DNA from: UBA5109 sp965661005
GTDB lineage: Bacteria; Pseudomonadota; Gammaproteobacteria; Pseudomonadales; Pseudohongiellaceae
Assembly: GCA_965661005.1 (NCBI GenBank)
Contig: CBFICB010000003.1
Coordinates: 124,001-188,000, forward strand
Direction: 5' to 3'
Length of the DNA: 64,000 bases
Notes under the pieces: model-generated
Told to the model about the DNA's origin: nothing
The model's database searches: none
Seen by the model: only the letters and a program-made list of their open reading frames with translations
Part shown: one piece after another, positions 53,044 through 62,852 of the stretch
Layout of the letters: every line of letters starts with the position of its first letter
Numbering within the stretch: the first letter of the stretch is position 1
Made by a program: the position numbers and the translations under genes

Positions 53044-53607
53044 TTACAGATTGCTATCGTCAATACTAAATTCAACGATAAGCGCATCAAGGTTGAAGCT
53101 GTTCGATAATTCATTGCGTAATGATTCAGCCTCATCCCTAGTAATAACAGGCCCAACCAAAACTGCTGTAAGCTCCCCCTGTGAAGTAGACAAAGAGTCA
53201 CTATAAGCTCTATAGCCCTGGCCGAGTAGATCTGCAACCAAGGCTTCTGCATTGGCGCTCTCTCCGAATAAGCCTAGACGTACACTCCAGGCTTCAGGCA
53301 AGCCTTCTATATCCAGCCCTGGAAACGATTCAGAGTCTGTCGCAGCATCGCCAGAATCAACAGGAATGGCATCAACAACAGGCACTCCTGATTCGTTATT
53401 GACGCTTAAAGTATCTGTATCACTATGAATGACGGGTCTTTCTGGCTCAAGTTCTAAGGGTTCAGGAAATGCAGGAGCAGCAGGTATAACAATGTTCATT
53501 TCAGGCGGGGAGACACCTTCTCCATCCAATAAAATGGGAAGAAAAATGATGGCAAGACAGCCAAGCACTATTGCTCCTACAAGTCTTTGTTTCATTGCTT
53601 GGCTCAA
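53044..53607 (-). CDS. SPOR-domain membrane protein (DedD-like)
   Basis: A 187-residue protein. One membrane helix near residues 9-26 (RLVGAIVLGCLAIIFLPILL) is followed by an acidic Pro-rich linker and a C-terminal SPOR domain at about 105-187 (AWSVRLGLFGESANAEALVADLLGQGYRAY). SPOR domains bind denuded peptidoglycan at the division septum. TTG at 53607 overlaps the folC stop and has GGAG five bases before it; ATG at 53595 is an alternative. Position folC-dedD-cvpA-purF is that of dedD. Confidence 0.88.
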   Translation of the reverse strand: MSQAMKQRLVGAIVLGCLAIIFLPILLDGEGVSPPEMNIVIPAAPAFPEPLELEPERPVIHSDTDTLSVNNESGVPVVDAIPVDSGDAATDSESFPGLDIEGLPEAWSVRLGLFGESANAEALVADLLGQGYRAYSDSLSTSQGELTAVLVGPVITRDEAESLRNELSNSFNLDALIVEFSIDDSNL

Positions 53608-54860
53608 ATCAACTCCAAAACAGAAGCTATAGTATAGAACGATCCAGTGACCAGTAACACATCATCCCTCTGCATATCCTGCTCAGCCTTATGAAATGCT
53701 TCTTGCACAGATTCAAACATAGAGACACTATTCTGTGAAGAAATTTGTAGCATATTATATAGCATTTTTGCTTCAGAACCTCTGCTGTTTTTAAGACTCG
53801 CCACATACCACGAAGATGATATTTTTTGCAGATTAAGCAATGTTTGCTCAATGTCTTTATCAACCAGCATGGCCAAAACAACATGGATATTATTTTTGGG
53901 AAAGTAGCGTTTAATATTTTCTGCCACATGCTTTGCTGCATGCGGGTTATGAGCCACATCAAGAAGCAGGACATACCCCCTGTCTATTATTTGAAAACGT
54001 CCCATTAGTACAGCCTGAGAAATACCTGCGTTTAAATTTTCATTGGAAATATCAAGATCTAAAAGAAACATAGCTTGCAGGGCCAGGGCGGCGTTTTGGG
54101 GAAAGAAATCAACTAAAGAGCCTGGATTGATATCAATTTCAACCTGGCGGTTTTTTTTCTTACTATCAAGGCCTTGCCATAACCAATGCCTCTCTGAAAT
54201 ATGCCAGTCGAACTCCCTACCTAAAAGGTACAATTGTGCATCCAATAGCCCTACCTGCTTATGCAAGGATTCCGGGATATCTTTTTCACCAAAAATAACA
54301 GGCTTTTTCTGCCTGATGATGCCCGCTTTTTCAAAGGCTATTTTTTCACGAGTATCGCCCAGCCATTCAGTATGGTCTAGGGCAATATTGGTAATGATCG
54401 ATAAGTCTGCATCAATGATGTTGACAGCATCCAGGCGCCCGCCCAAGCCAACTTCGAGGATAATGTAATCCAGCTGCCTTTCAGCAAAAATAAGCAAGGC
54501 CGCAAGCGTGCCAAATTCAAAATAAGTAAGATTAGTTGCTTCCCTAGCCTGTTCGACACGAGAAAATGCACGACACAAGGAAGAATCATCGACATATTTT
54601 CCATTGATGGTGATTCTTTCATTGTATTTTAACAAGTGTGGTGAAGAGTATAGGCCTGTGGTTTTTCCCGAAGCCAGGAGCAAACTCTGCAAAAAGCAGG
54701 AAGTAGAGCCTTTACCATTTGTACCAGCAATACTGACAATGGTTTTAGAGCTGAAGTCTAGATTAAGTTTATCTGCTACCTGTCTTATCCTATCAAGCCC
54801 CAGTTCAATTTTATCGGGGTTTAAACTTTCAAGGTAAGTAAGCCAACCAGCTAAGCCCAT
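53604..54860 (-). CDS. folC: Bifunctional folylpolyglutamate / dihydrofolate synthase
   Basis: A 418-residue Mur-ligase-family enzyme. The P-loop is IAGTNGKGSTS (about 44-54), with SSPHLLKYNERI, the metal/substrate site LEVGLGGRLDAVN, TNIALDHTEWLG and the C-terminal LDVAHNPHAAK. It adds glutamate to dihydropteroate and folates. It lies 19 bp after accD, and the next gene overlaps its stop, so the accD-folC-dedD-cvpA run is compact. Confidence 0.95.
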   Translation of the reverse strand: MGLAGWLTYLESLNPDKIELGLDRIRQVADKLNLDFSSKTIVSIAGTNGKGSTSCFLQSLLLASGKTTGLYSSPHLLKYNERITINGKYVDDSSLCRAFSRVEQAREATNLTYFEFGTLAALLIFAERQLDYIILEVGLGGRLDAVNIIDADLSIITNIALDHTEWLGDTREKIAFEKAGIIRQKKPVIFGEKDIPESLHKQVGLLDAQLYLLGREFDWHISERHWLWQGLDSKKKNRQVEIDINPGSLVDFFPQNAALALQAMFLLDLDISNENLNAGISQAVLMGRFQIIDRGYVLLLDVAHNPHAAKHVAENIKRYFPKNNIHVVLAMLVDKDIEQTLLNLQKISSSWYVASLKNSRGSEAKMLYNMLQISSQNSVSMFESVQEAFHKAEQDMQRDDVLLVTGSFYTIASVLELI

Positions 54861-54879
54861 GACTTTCCTGTCAGAATAA

Positions 54880-55752
54880 TTAATTTGCCTGGGCAGTATG
54901 AGTATGCATGAATTTAGTTATGAGAGAGTTAAGTTTATCTCTCATATCCTTACGATGCACTATCATATCGATTGCACCGTGCTCCAATAAAAATTCTGAA
55001 CGCTGAAAACCTTCCGGAAGATTTTCTCTCACAGTCTGCCTGATCACATCCTGACCAGCAAAGCCTATCAGCGCATTGGGCTCAGCAACATTGATATCTC
55101 CAAGCATCGCAAGACTTGCTGACACTCCACCATATACGGGGTCTACTAATACCGAGATGTAAAGTAGCCCTTTTTGTTTCATTCGTTCCAAGGCGGCGGA
55201 TGTTTTTGGCATCTGCATTAAAGAAACAAGCGCTTCCTGCATTCGAGCACCACCACTGGTTGCAAAACAAACTAGTGGAAGGTTTTCTTCCAGGCACTTA
55301 TTGACAGCTATAACAAACTTTTCACCTACAACAGCTCCCATTGATCCACCTATAAAGCCAAATTCAAAAGCAACGACCACAACAGGATGACCTTTTAACT
55401 TTCCTTGGACCACAATCAATGCATCATTTTCACCTGTTGCTTTCTTTGCAGCAACCAGTCGATCTTTATATTTTTTTAGATCTTTAAATTTCAGGATGTC
55501 GTTGGGTTCAATATCTTTTCCTAATTCGATTCGATCTTCCGTATCAAGAAAAATATCCACACGACGGCGAGCAGATATTCTTAAATGGTGATCACATTTA
55601 GGACAGATATCATTATTTTCAGCTAAGCTTGAGCTATACAGAACAGCATCGCAGCGAGGACATTTTTTCCACAGGCCTTCGGGTATATTTCGATTTTTTG
55701 TTTCTGTATCAGTTTTGATTTTTGAAGGCAGGATTTTATTTATCCAACTCAT
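54880..55752 (-). CDS. accD: Acetyl-CoA carboxylase, carboxyltransferase beta subunit
   Basis: A 290-residue protein. The N-terminal zinc finger has C31, C34, C50 and C53 (CPRCDAVLY...CPKCDHHL). The crotonase-type core has FEFGFIGGSMGAVVGEKFV and the SGGARMQEA oxyanion loop. It works with AccA to move the carboxyl group from biotin to acetyl-CoA, the entry to the fab cluster seen at 17-21 kb. It follows trpA by 21 bp. Confidence 0.97.
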   Translation of the reverse strand: MSWINKILPSKIKTDTETKNRNIPEGLWKKCPRCDAVLYSSSLAENNDICPKCDHHLRISARRRVDIFLDTEDRIELGKDIEPNDILKFKDLKKYKDRLVAAKKATGENDALIVVQGKLKGHPVVVVAFEFGFIGGSMGAVVGEKFVIAVNKCLEENLPLVCFATSGGARMQEALVSLMQMPKTSAALERMKQKGLLYISVLVDPVYGGVSASLAMLGDINVAEPNALIGFAGQDVIRQTVRENLPEGFQRSEFLLEHGAIDMIVHRKDMRDKLNSLITKFMHTHTAQAN

Positions 55753-55773
55753 ATCAGCATCCTTTATTGAGCC

Positions 55774-56589
55774 TTACTTATTATCAAGTCCAAGTCGCAT
55801 TTGTGCAATTAAATCAATATGTTCAAATAATTCATCTCGACTGTAATTATAGTCATCTTTTAACTCTGCTATAAGATTAACTAAAGCGCTACCCACAACA
55901 ATAGCATCTGCCAGCTCTCCCAGACTAGCGGCAGTTTCTACATCTTTTATACCGAAACCAATTCCAACAGGAAGTTCACTGTAAGATTTAAGAAGGCCCA
56001 CATTTGTTCGTACAGAGTCTATGTTCAAATGTGAAGCACCAGTAACTCCTTTTAAAGAAACATAGTAGACATAACCAGAACTTAACTTACAAATTTGACG
56101 GGCTCTTTTTTCATTCGTTGTCGGTGCGACCAGAAATATGCAATCCAGTACTGAGCGATGAATAATCTGCAAAAACTCATGAGCTTCTTCGGGCGGCATA
56201 TCAACGGCCAGAACACCATCAACACCGGAATCTATAGCCGCATCAGTGAAGTGCTGATAACCCATACATTCTATTGGATTTAAGTAACCCATTAAAACAA
56301 CCGGAGTATCCTGATTTTCCTCTCTAAAGCGCTTAACTATGCTTAGCACATCTTTTAATGTGGTGTGTTTCGCTAGGGAGCGTTCGACAGCTCTTTGAAT
56401 GACCGGCCCATCGGAAGAAGGGTCACTAAACGGAAAACCCAGTTCAATAATATCCGCGCCAGCCTTAACCAAAGCGTGCATGAGATTTAAAGTACATTCA
56501 AGATTAGGGTCGCCAGCCGTGAGATAAGGAATAAAACCTTTTTTATTCTGCCTCTTTAACTGCTCAAAACAATTCTTTATTCGACTCAT
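55774..56589 (-). CDS. trpA: Tryptophan synthase alpha chain
   Basis: A 271-residue TIM-barrel lyase. The catalytic E49 and D60 (IIELGFPFSDPSSDGP) keep the Salmonella numbering. The loop 6 region and phosphate motif GIGFGIKDVE are intact. It cleaves indole-glycerol phosphate and passes indole to TrpB. It follows trpB by 41 bp. Confidence 0.97.
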   Translation of the reverse strand: MSRIKNCFEQLKRQNKKGFIPYLTAGDPNLECTLNLMHALVKAGADIIELGFPFSDPSSDGPVIQRAVERSLAKHTTLKDVLSIVKRFREENQDTPVVLMGYLNPIECMGYQHFTDAAIDSGVDGVLAVDMPPEEAHEFLQIIHRSVLDCIFLVAPTTNEKRARQICKLSSGYVYYVSLKGVTGASHLNIDSVRTNVGLLKSYSELPVGIGFGIKDVETAASLGELADAIVVGSALVNLIAELKDDYNYSRDELFEHIDLIAQMRLGLDNK

Positions 56590-56630
56590 TTAACTAAGAA
56601 CCTTCATATCAACACTGCAGAAGAAGTGTA

Positions 56631-57848
56631 TTAAACTTCAATACCATCAATCTGAGCCACCGTATGCATATCTTTGTCGCCGCGACCTGATAAGTTAATG
56701 ACCATTATATGATCCTTGGGTAAATTTGGCGCTTCTTTCATCGCATAAGCAATAGCATGACTTGATTCCAGAGCGGGTATAATCCCTTCCTTGCTGGTTA
56801 AAAAACGAAAGGCTTCCAAGGCTTCAGTATCTGTAACCGCTGTATATTCAGCCCGCTTAATGTCTTTTAGCCAGGCATGTTCTGGACCAACACCTGGATA
56901 ATCAAGCCCCGCAGAAACCGAGTGAGTTTCAAGTATTTGACCATCTTCATCGTTCATTAGATAGGTTCGATTACCATGCAAGACTCCCGGAGCTCCTCTA
57001 TTCAAGGGTGCTGCATGTTTCCCTGTATCCAGTCCAAAGCCACCGGCCTCAACACCAATCATCCTAACTCCTTCGTCTTTTAAGAAGGGATAAAACAAGC
57101 CTATTGCATTAGAACCGCCTCCGACACAAGCAACTAAGGAGTCCGGCAAACGACCGCATTGCTCCAATGATTGTTGACGAGCTTCCCTTCCGATAACAGA
57201 TTGAAAGTCCCGAACCAGCATTGGGTAGGGATGCGGACCTGCTACTGTCCCAATAATGTAATAAGTACTATCCACATTAGTGGCCCAATCTCTTAAGGCT
57301 TCATTCATGGCATCTTTAAGCGTTCTGGAGCCTGAATCAACTTCTACAACCTTAGCACCCAGTAATTTCATGCGATAGACATTAGCGGCTTGGCGTTTGG
57401 TATCTTCTGAACCCATAAAAACATGACACTCAAGACCCAGCCTTGCAGCAACCGTTGCTGTAGCAACACCATGCTGGCCAGCACCCGTTTCAGCAATGAT
57501 TCTGGTTTTCCCCATAGCTTTAGCTAATAAAGCCTGACCAATAGTGTTGTTGACCTTATGAGCGCCAGTATGATTTAAGTCTTCACGTTTTAAATAAATC
57601 TGAGCACCGCCCAAAGCTTCTGTCATGCCTTTTGCGTGGTAAAGAGGGGATGGTCTGCCTACGTAATGGGTTAAATCATGATGAAATTCTTGCCAAAAAT
57701 CTTCGTCTTTTTTTAACTTTGCATAAACGCTGGTAAGTTCTTCAAGAGCCGGCATTAGTGTTTCTCCAACAAAAATGCCTCCATAGATTCCGAAATGACC
57801 ATGCTCATCTGGACCTTCATAAAGCTGCTCTGTTACTAATTTAGACAC
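56631..57848 (-). CDS. trpB: Tryptophan synthase beta chain
   Basis: A 405-residue PLP enzyme. K98 in NHTGAHKVNNTIG holds PLP, the AETGAGQHGVA region binds substrate, and GGGSNAIGLFYPF binds the phosphate. It joins indole and serine into tryptophan. The start is GTG at 57848 with GAGG nine bases before, inside the trpF 3' end, so the two genes are two bases apart. Confidence 0.97.
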   Translation of the reverse strand: MSKLVTEQLYEGPDEHGHFGIYGGIFVGETLMPALEELTSVYAKLKKDEDFWQEFHHDLTHYVGRPSPLYHAKGMTEALGGAQIYLKREDLNHTGAHKVNNTIGQALLAKAMGKTRIIAETGAGQHGVATATVAARLGLECHVFMGSEDTKRQAANVYRMKLLGAKVVEVDSGSRTLKDAMNEALRDWATNVDSTYYIIGTVAGPHPYPMLVRDFQSVIGREARQQSLEQCGRLPDSLVACVGGGSNAIGLFYPFLKDEGVRMIGVEAGGFGLDTGKHAAPLNRGAPGVLHGNRTYLMNDEDGQILETHSVSAGLDYPGVGPEHAWLKDIKRAEYTAVTDTEALEAFRFLTSKEGIIPALESSHAIAYAMKEAPNLPKDHIMVINLSGRGDKDMHTVAQIDGIEV

Positions 57849-57850
57849 GA

Positions 57851-58489
57851 CTATTCACCTCGATTAACCTCATATACAAAATCATGAATTTTTTCTGCCA
57901 GCTTAATGCCCGGATTCTCCTCAACCCCTGAACTAACATCTACAGCATAGGGTTTAAGTAATCGTAGGGCTGTTTTAACGTTGTTTTGATCTAAGCCTCC
58001 AGCCAGAATAATTGCTGGAGCATCGTCTTTAGGCAGACCTTGCAACAAAGACCAATCGAAAGTCTCTCCAGTACCTCCCGCTAAATCCGGATGCCAGGCA
58101 TCAATTAAAATGGCGGCAGCACTCTTGTATTGAGAGATAATCTCGACGATATCTGTATCTGACTTTATACGCAGCGCTTTGATAAATGGTTTTGAGAATT
58201 GAGAGCAATAAGCTTCATTTTCATCACCATGGAATTGTAAATAGTCGAGATCGACTTGGTCCAGGGTATTAGCAACCTCATCAACTCCAGCATTAACAAA
58301 AAGGCCAACCTTACTGACAAAAGCTGGCAAGTCATGAACTATATTCCGCGCTTGATCAGCTGTAACATATCTTGGGCTCGGTTCGTAAAAAACCAAACCC
58401 AGCGCATCCACGCCGCAACTAACCGCTTCAAGCGCATCCTGGCGTCTGGTGATGCCACAAATCTTAATTCGGGTTCTAGTAATATTCAC
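57851..58489 (-). CDS. trpF: Phosphoribosylanthranilate isomerase
   Basis: A 212-residue TIM barrel. The general base C11 is in KICGITR and the general acid aspartate is in LIDAWHP. The LAGGLDQNNV and VDVSSGVEENPGIK loops bind phosphate. It isomerises phosphoribosyl anthranilate. The start is GTG at 58489. It is separate from trpC, unlike the fused enzyme of E. coli, and stands between truA and trpB. Confidence 0.95.
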   Translation of the reverse strand: MNITRTRIKICGITRRQDALEAVSCGVDALGLVFYEPSPRYVTADQARNIVHDLPAFVSKVGLFVNAGVDEVANTLDQVDLDYLQFHGDENEAYCSQFSKPFIKALRIKSDTDIVEIISQYKSAAAILIDAWHPDLAGGTGETFDWSLLQGLPKDDAPAIILAGGLDQNNVKTALRLLKPYAVDVSSGVEENPGIKLAEKIHDFVYEVNRGE

Positions 58490-58548
58490 AGTTTTCTTTA
58501 CAACTTGCAGCTACTGAAATAAGCACAGCATTCTAGCAAAGAATAACG

Positions 58549-59385
58549 CTAAGAGCTTTTAAAAAATGGTAAAACCCAGGGTGCTGGCGCTAATTCATAT
58601 TTGTCTGGATATTCAACATCTATTAAATACAGACCTTCAGGTGGAGCTGTTATTCCTGCTTGACGGCGATCTTTCTGTTCCAGCAAGTATTTTACCCATT
58701 CAGGTTCACGGTGCCCCTCACCTACTTCTAGCAATACACCTACAATATTTCTGACCATATGTAGTAAAAAGGCGTTAGCTTTTATCTCTATTTTTATAAA
58801 ATCCCCTGCTCGTTTCACCTTGGTAAAGCTAACATTTCGCATTGCTGTGTTTGATTGACATCCTGCACCACGAAAACTGCTGAAGTCTCTTTCCCCTAGC
58901 AAATACTGAGCAGCATCATGCATCGCTTTCTCATTTAAGGGAAAATGTTGCAAGCTAACCTGGCCTTGTAATAAGGCACTTGGAATATTGTTATTGTAGA
59001 TAAGGTAGCAGTAACGCCTACTCAAGGCTGAAAATCTGGCATGAAAATCATCATCAACCTGTTTTGCCCATCGCACCACGATAGTATTCGGCAAAAGAGC
59101 ATTACAGCCTTTAACCCAGGCTTTTAAAGGCCTTTCATTCGTTGTATCGAAATGAACTATTTGTGCGCTGGCATGAACACCTTTATCAGTGCGCCCTGCG
59201 CAATAAACTTTTATGGCTTGGTCAGCGACTTGCGAGATTGCAGATTCCAGCGTCTCTTGAACGGTAGATATTGTGGCAGCTTTTTGAGCCTGCCAACCAT
59301 TAAAACTTCCACCTTGATATTCTATACAGAGCGCAATGCGGCTGGTATTGGAGCTACCGACTTTAGGACTTATGAAACACCCCAT
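58549..59385 (-). CDS. truA: tRNA pseudouridine(38-40) synthase
   Basis: A 278-residue TruA enzyme. The catalytic aspartate is D67 in GRTDKGVHAS. ALCIEYQGGSFNGWQAQ at the start and HMVRNIVGVLLEVG near the end are typical. It modifies U38-U40 in the anticodon stem. The ATG at 59385 overlaps the fimV stop by 16 bp, so coupling is likely. The truA-trpF link is common in proteobacteria. Confidence 0.95.
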   Translation of the reverse strand: MGCFISPKVGSSNTSRIALCIEYQGGSFNGWQAQKAATISTVQETLESAISQVADQAIKVYCAGRTDKGVHASAQIVHFDTTNERPLKAWVKGCNALLPNTIVVRWAKQVDDDFHARFSALSRRYCYLIYNNNIPSALLQGQVSLQHFPLNEKAMHDAAQYLLGERDFSSFRGAGCQSNTAMRNVSFTKVKRAGDFIKIEIKANAFLLHMVRNIVGVLLEVGEGHREPEWVKYLLEQKDRRQAGITAPPEGLYLIDVEYPDKYELAPAPWVLPFFKSS

Positions 59386-61721
59386 TCATTGAGCAGTTTT
59401 TTAGCTTCAGCTATTTGGGCCTCATTGCCTTCAGCTATGACTTCTTCAAGAATCTCTTTGGCACCTTCCATGTCATCCATTGCATGGTAGGCCACCGCTA
59501 GATCAAGCTTAGTAGAAACTTCATCTTGATCCGTGATGACTTCTAACTCATCTTCATCACTTTCATCGAAAGCAATAGCATCATCAAGCCCCAAATTACC
59601 AAGTGAAGACGGCTCTTTTATAGCGTCAGTGCTTTCAGACTCATCCTCATCAAGAAACTCTATTTCACCATCACTTCCGCTATCGTCCAGATCGAATACA
59701 ATTTCTTCCAAGCCTTCATCTGAGTCAGCAATAACTTCTGGCTCCTGATTATCCTCCTGATTATCATCTTGATTCTGCTCTCCATCTTCGTCAAAGTCTG
59801 TTGAAAAGGCCTCAAAGTTTGGTTCAGATGCTGTTTCCTCTTCATTTACTTCGTCTTCATTTACATCGTCTTCATCTTCATCATCGAAAAAATCTTCTGT
59901 CTCTGATTCATCAGCTTTTTTACGAGAAAATTTAGCAAACAAGCCTGCTAAAAAACCGGTCTTAACTGGCTCTTCATCGTCATCAAAGTCATCTTCGGTA
60001 TCTTCATCATCAGCAAAATAATCATCATTGTCGTCTTCTGCTAAAAAGTCTTCCTCAGACTCAGAAAGCTCGGTCTGATCATGATCACCCTGTTCGCTTA
60101 CTTTTTCTGCATCTTCAGCAACATTACTATCAGTTGCGGCTTCTGAAATTTCATCTGCTGTCTCATCACCAAAAATGCTATCTTCTATCTCCGTATCTTC
60201 TATCTCCGTATCTTCGGTCTCCGTATCTTCTTCAGAATGTGTAGAAAAGCTTGTCTGTTCCAGAGCTTCTCTCTCTTCTAGGGCTTCAGCCTCTTCAGCT
60301 AATATCGAATCAAAATCATCTTCCTTAATTGACGCTTTACGGTTGCGCAGCATTAAAAAGCCAACGATAAGCGCCAGTAATATTACCAAGGCCACTATCA
60401 TACCTAGCGTACTGTTCAATAAATTAGCGATCAGGCTGGGAGCAGGTGCCGGGGGAACTACTGGAGCAGTCTCTGCCGGAGCCACCGGAGCTGGAGCTGA
60501 ATTTTGAGGTGGTGCTACTGCCAGCGCATCAGAAGCTTCAGTGCTGTTTTGTTCTGCCAGAGATTCCCGTAGCTCTGCCATTCGCTGTGCTTCGATAGCA
60601 ATTATATTTTCAAGTATGGCTATTTCTTCTTCCAGATCATTCAGCCTGCTTCTTAATTCTTCATTTTCCAGCAAAGCCCTGTCTAAATTTTCTTCGCTAA
60701 AAGCCAGCTCACTTTCAAGATTTACTATAGTGGCATTTAAATCTGCGATTTCAGCGTTTGCAGCTTCATCGTTAGCAGTACTATTGACAATACTGAGCTC
60801 ATCCCTGACATTATTAGAACTTCCCTGGCTATCATTTACTGCCAAAGGCTGGGCATTATTTGAAAATTGCTGGTTTTGCAAAGCCACTTGAGTAATAGCT
60901 TGCTCCTGGCTAATTGCATTAATCTCTTGACGGCTTGGTATACGAAGAACTCTACCGGCCCTGATACCATTGATATTATTACCTATAAATGCATCACTAC
61001 CAGCGTTGGCTCGTTGAATAGCAAGCATCATCTGCTGGACTGACACATCATTATCTGGGCGAGTTGCTAAAGCAATATTCCACATAGAGTCCCCAGTCTG
61101 AATGACCACCGTCTCAGGACCAGGGTTGAGAGCCTCTGGCTCATTGATGACTGGGGCTGGACGTTCCTGCACTTCTTCCTGCACTTCAGTGATTTGGGGC
61201 GGCACAGGCTCAGGTTCAACTTGAGGAGCAGGACTGGCGGGTCGCGGCGCAGGTTCAGTTCTAGCTGGAGTCGGAGCTGGAGATGGGGTCGGGTTGGCAC
61301 TAAAAGTTGGCAAATCCAGTAAGACTGTGTATTCCCTGATTACCCGCCCAGAAGGCCAACGAACATTTAAAACAAAATTTAAATATGGCTCAACGATAGC
61401 GTCTGTGCTTGACACTCTAACCACTCCTTCTGAAGCAGAAAGCACATCAACTTCAAATTCCAATTCATTTAGCAGTGGTAATGGATCAACTCCGACACGC
61501 TCAAGGTCAGCCTCCGAACCAAGTGAGACAAGGATTTGATTTTCATTTAGGCCATCAAGTTCTAATAACTCGATATTAGCGGATAAAGGTTCATTTAAGG
61601 CAGAATTCAACCTTATATCGCCAAGCGTAAAGGCTAAGGCAAAATTCGGCAGCAACCCAGTAAGGACAAAGCTTAATAAACCTATAATTAATCTGTGATA
61701 CTTAAGCTTGTTCACCAGCAT
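59370..61721 (-). CDS. fimV: FimV/HubP-family polar hub protein
   Basis: A 783-residue protein. It has a signal peptide (about 1-30), then the FimV N-terminal domain (FTLGDIRLNSALNEPLSANIEL). A Pro-rich linker and LysM domain (TVVIQTGDSMWNIALATRP, about 203-260) follow. Next are a coiled coil (about 325-400), a membrane helix (LGMIVALVILLALIVGFLML, about 437-457), a very acidic cytoplasmic part (about 465-730), and a TPR-like FimV C-terminus (KLDLAVAYHAMDDMEGAKEILEEVI). It helps type IV pilus and flagellar pole organisation. GGA lies seven bases before ATG 61721. Tandem 15-bp repeats occur inside the acidic region. Confidence 0.93.
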   Translation of the reverse strand: MLVNKLKYHRLIIGLLSFVLTGLLPNFALAFTLGDIRLNSALNEPLSANIELLELDGLNENQILVSLGSEADLERVGVDPLPLLNELEFEVDVLSASEGVVRVSSTDAIVEPYLNFVLNVRWPSGRVIREYTVLLDLPTFSANPTPSPAPTPARTEPAPRPASPAPQVEPEPVPPQITEVQEEVQERPAPVINEPEALNPGPETVVIQTGDSMWNIALATRPDNDVSVQQMMLAIQRANAGSDAFIGNNINGIRAGRVLRIPSRQEINAISQEQAITQVALQNQQFSNNAQPLAVNDSQGSSNNVRDELSIVNSTANDEAANAEIADLNATIVNLESELAFSEENLDRALLENEELRSRLNDLEEEIAILENIIAIEAQRMAELRESLAEQNSTEASDALAVAPPQNSAPAPVAPAETAPVVPPAPAPSLIANLLNSTLGMIVALVILLALIVGFLMLRNRKASIKEDDFDSILAEEAEALEEREALEQTSFSTHSEEDTETEDTEIEDTEIEDSIFGDETADEISEAATDSNVAEDAEKVSEQGDHDQTELSESEEDFLAEDDNDDYFADDEDTEDDFDDDEEPVKTGFLAGLFAKFSRKKADESETEDFFDDEDEDDVNEDEVNEEETASEPNFEAFSTDFDEDGEQNQDDNQEDNQEPEVIADSDEGLEEIVFDLDDSGSDGEIEFLDEDESESTDAIKEPSSLGNLGLDDAIAFDESDEDELEVITDQDEVSTKLDLAVAYHAMDDMEGAKEILEEVIAEGNEAQIAEAKKLLNEWGVS
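60183..60227 (-). repeat. Three 15-bp tandem repeats inside fimV
   Basis: Two identical copies of TTCTATCTCCGTATC and a third differing at two adjacent bases encode DTEIE-type pentapeptides in the acidic cytoplasmic part. A second, looser 15-bp series lies near 59840-59885. The frame is kept at any copy number. Confidence 0.9.
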
Positions 61722-61776
61722 AATTCCATCCTTACTGGAAGTGAGAGAGTTTTTTAATTCAAGCTCTAAGTATTCA

Positions 61777-62799
61777 TTATAAGTAGTCTTTTATCAATAC
61801 TTCAGCTATCTGAATTGAGTTTAAAGCAGCACCTTTTCTTAAATTATCAGACACAATCCACAAATTTATGCCTTTTGGATGAGAAATATCTTTGCGAACC
61901 CTGCCCACCCAGACTTCATCATGGTCTGTTCCTTCACCAATAGCAGTCGGATATCCGCCATCTTCTCGTTTATCTTTGAGTTTCACCCCAGGTGCTTTTT
62001 CCATTAATGCATGAACTTCCTCAACAGAGATAAGCTCTTTGGTTTCAATATGAACCGCTTCGGAATGAGCATAAAACAAGGGTACACGGGCACAAGTAGG
62101 ATTGACCACTATCTCATTGTCCGAAAATATTTTCTGTGTTTCCCAGACCATCTTCATCTCTTCTTTGGTGTAGCCGTTATCCATAAATACATCTATATGA
62201 GGCAACACATTGAAGGCAATTTGTTTTGGGTACACATTAATTTCAGGTTCTAGTCCATTTAGCAATTTGGCTGTTTGCCCTGCCAATTCATCAATAGCTT
62301 CTTTTCCAGTGCCCGATACTGACTGATATGTTGCCACATTGATTCGGCTTATACCTACAGCATCATATATAGGCTTCAAGGCAACCAGCATCTGTATTGT
62401 TGAGCAGTTCGGATTAGCAATAATATTTTTATTTTTATAATCTGCAATCTTTTCAGAGTTCACTTCTGGCACTATCAGCGGAATATCTTCTTCATAGCGA
62501 AAATGTGACGTATTGTCTATGACCACACAACCTGCTGCCGCAGCTTTTGGTGCATATTCAGCAGAAACTGAGGCACCGGCTGAAAACAAACCAATCTGAG
62601 CTTTTGAAAAATCAAATTCTTTAATATTTTCAACGATATACTGCTTTTTATTAAAGCTCAGCCTTTCACCAGCACTGCGCTCACTCGCGAGCAAATATAA
62701 ATTGTTTACTGGAAAATTACGCTGCTCCAGTATATTGATTAAAGCCCGCCCCACTGCTCCGGTAGCGCCTGCTATTGCTACATTATATTTTGCGCTCAT
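61777..62799 (-). CDS. asd: Aspartate-semialdehyde dehydrogenase
   Basis: A 340-residue enzyme of the lysine, threonine and methionine branch. The NADP motif GATGAVG is at 11-17, and the catalytic cysteine is C132 in NPNCSTIQML. The sequence is of the USG-1/Pseudomonas type (340 residues) rather than the longer E. coli Asd. It precedes fimV, as in Pseudomonas. leuB, normally upstream, is missing. Confidence 0.95.
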   Translation of the reverse strand: MSAKYNVAIAGATGAVGRALINILEQRNFPVNNLYLLASERSAGERLSFNKKQYIVENIKEFDFSKAQIGLFSAGASVSAEYAPKAAAAGCVVIDNTSHFRYEEDIPLIVPEVNSEKIADYKNKNIIANPNCSTIQMLVALKPIYDAVGISRINVATYQSVSGTGKEAIDELAGQTAKLLNGLEPEINVYPKQIAFNVLPHIDVFMDNGYTKEEMKMVWETQKIFSDNEIVVNPTCARVPLFYAHSEAVHIETKELISVEEVHALMEKAPGVKLKDKREDGGYPTAIGEGTDHDEVWVGRVRKDISHPKGINLWIVSDNLRKGAALNSIQIAEVLIKDYL

Positions 62800-62831
62800 T
62801 ATTTCTTATTACTCTCCAGTTACACGAAAAC

Positions 62832-62852
62832 TGCCGGGTGAAATACCCGGCA
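62832..62852 (-). terminator. Hairpin terminator between leuD and asd
   Basis: A perfect 7-bp TGCCGGG/CCCGGCA stem with a seven-base loop lies 26 bp after the leuD stop, followed on the minus strand by GTTTTC. It is a moderate terminator that would separate leuCD from asd. Confidence 0.7.

Noticed and set aside
60175..60891. Serine-rich frames antisense to fimV
   Set aside because: They are reverse readings of the acidic GAA/GAT-rich region of FimV.
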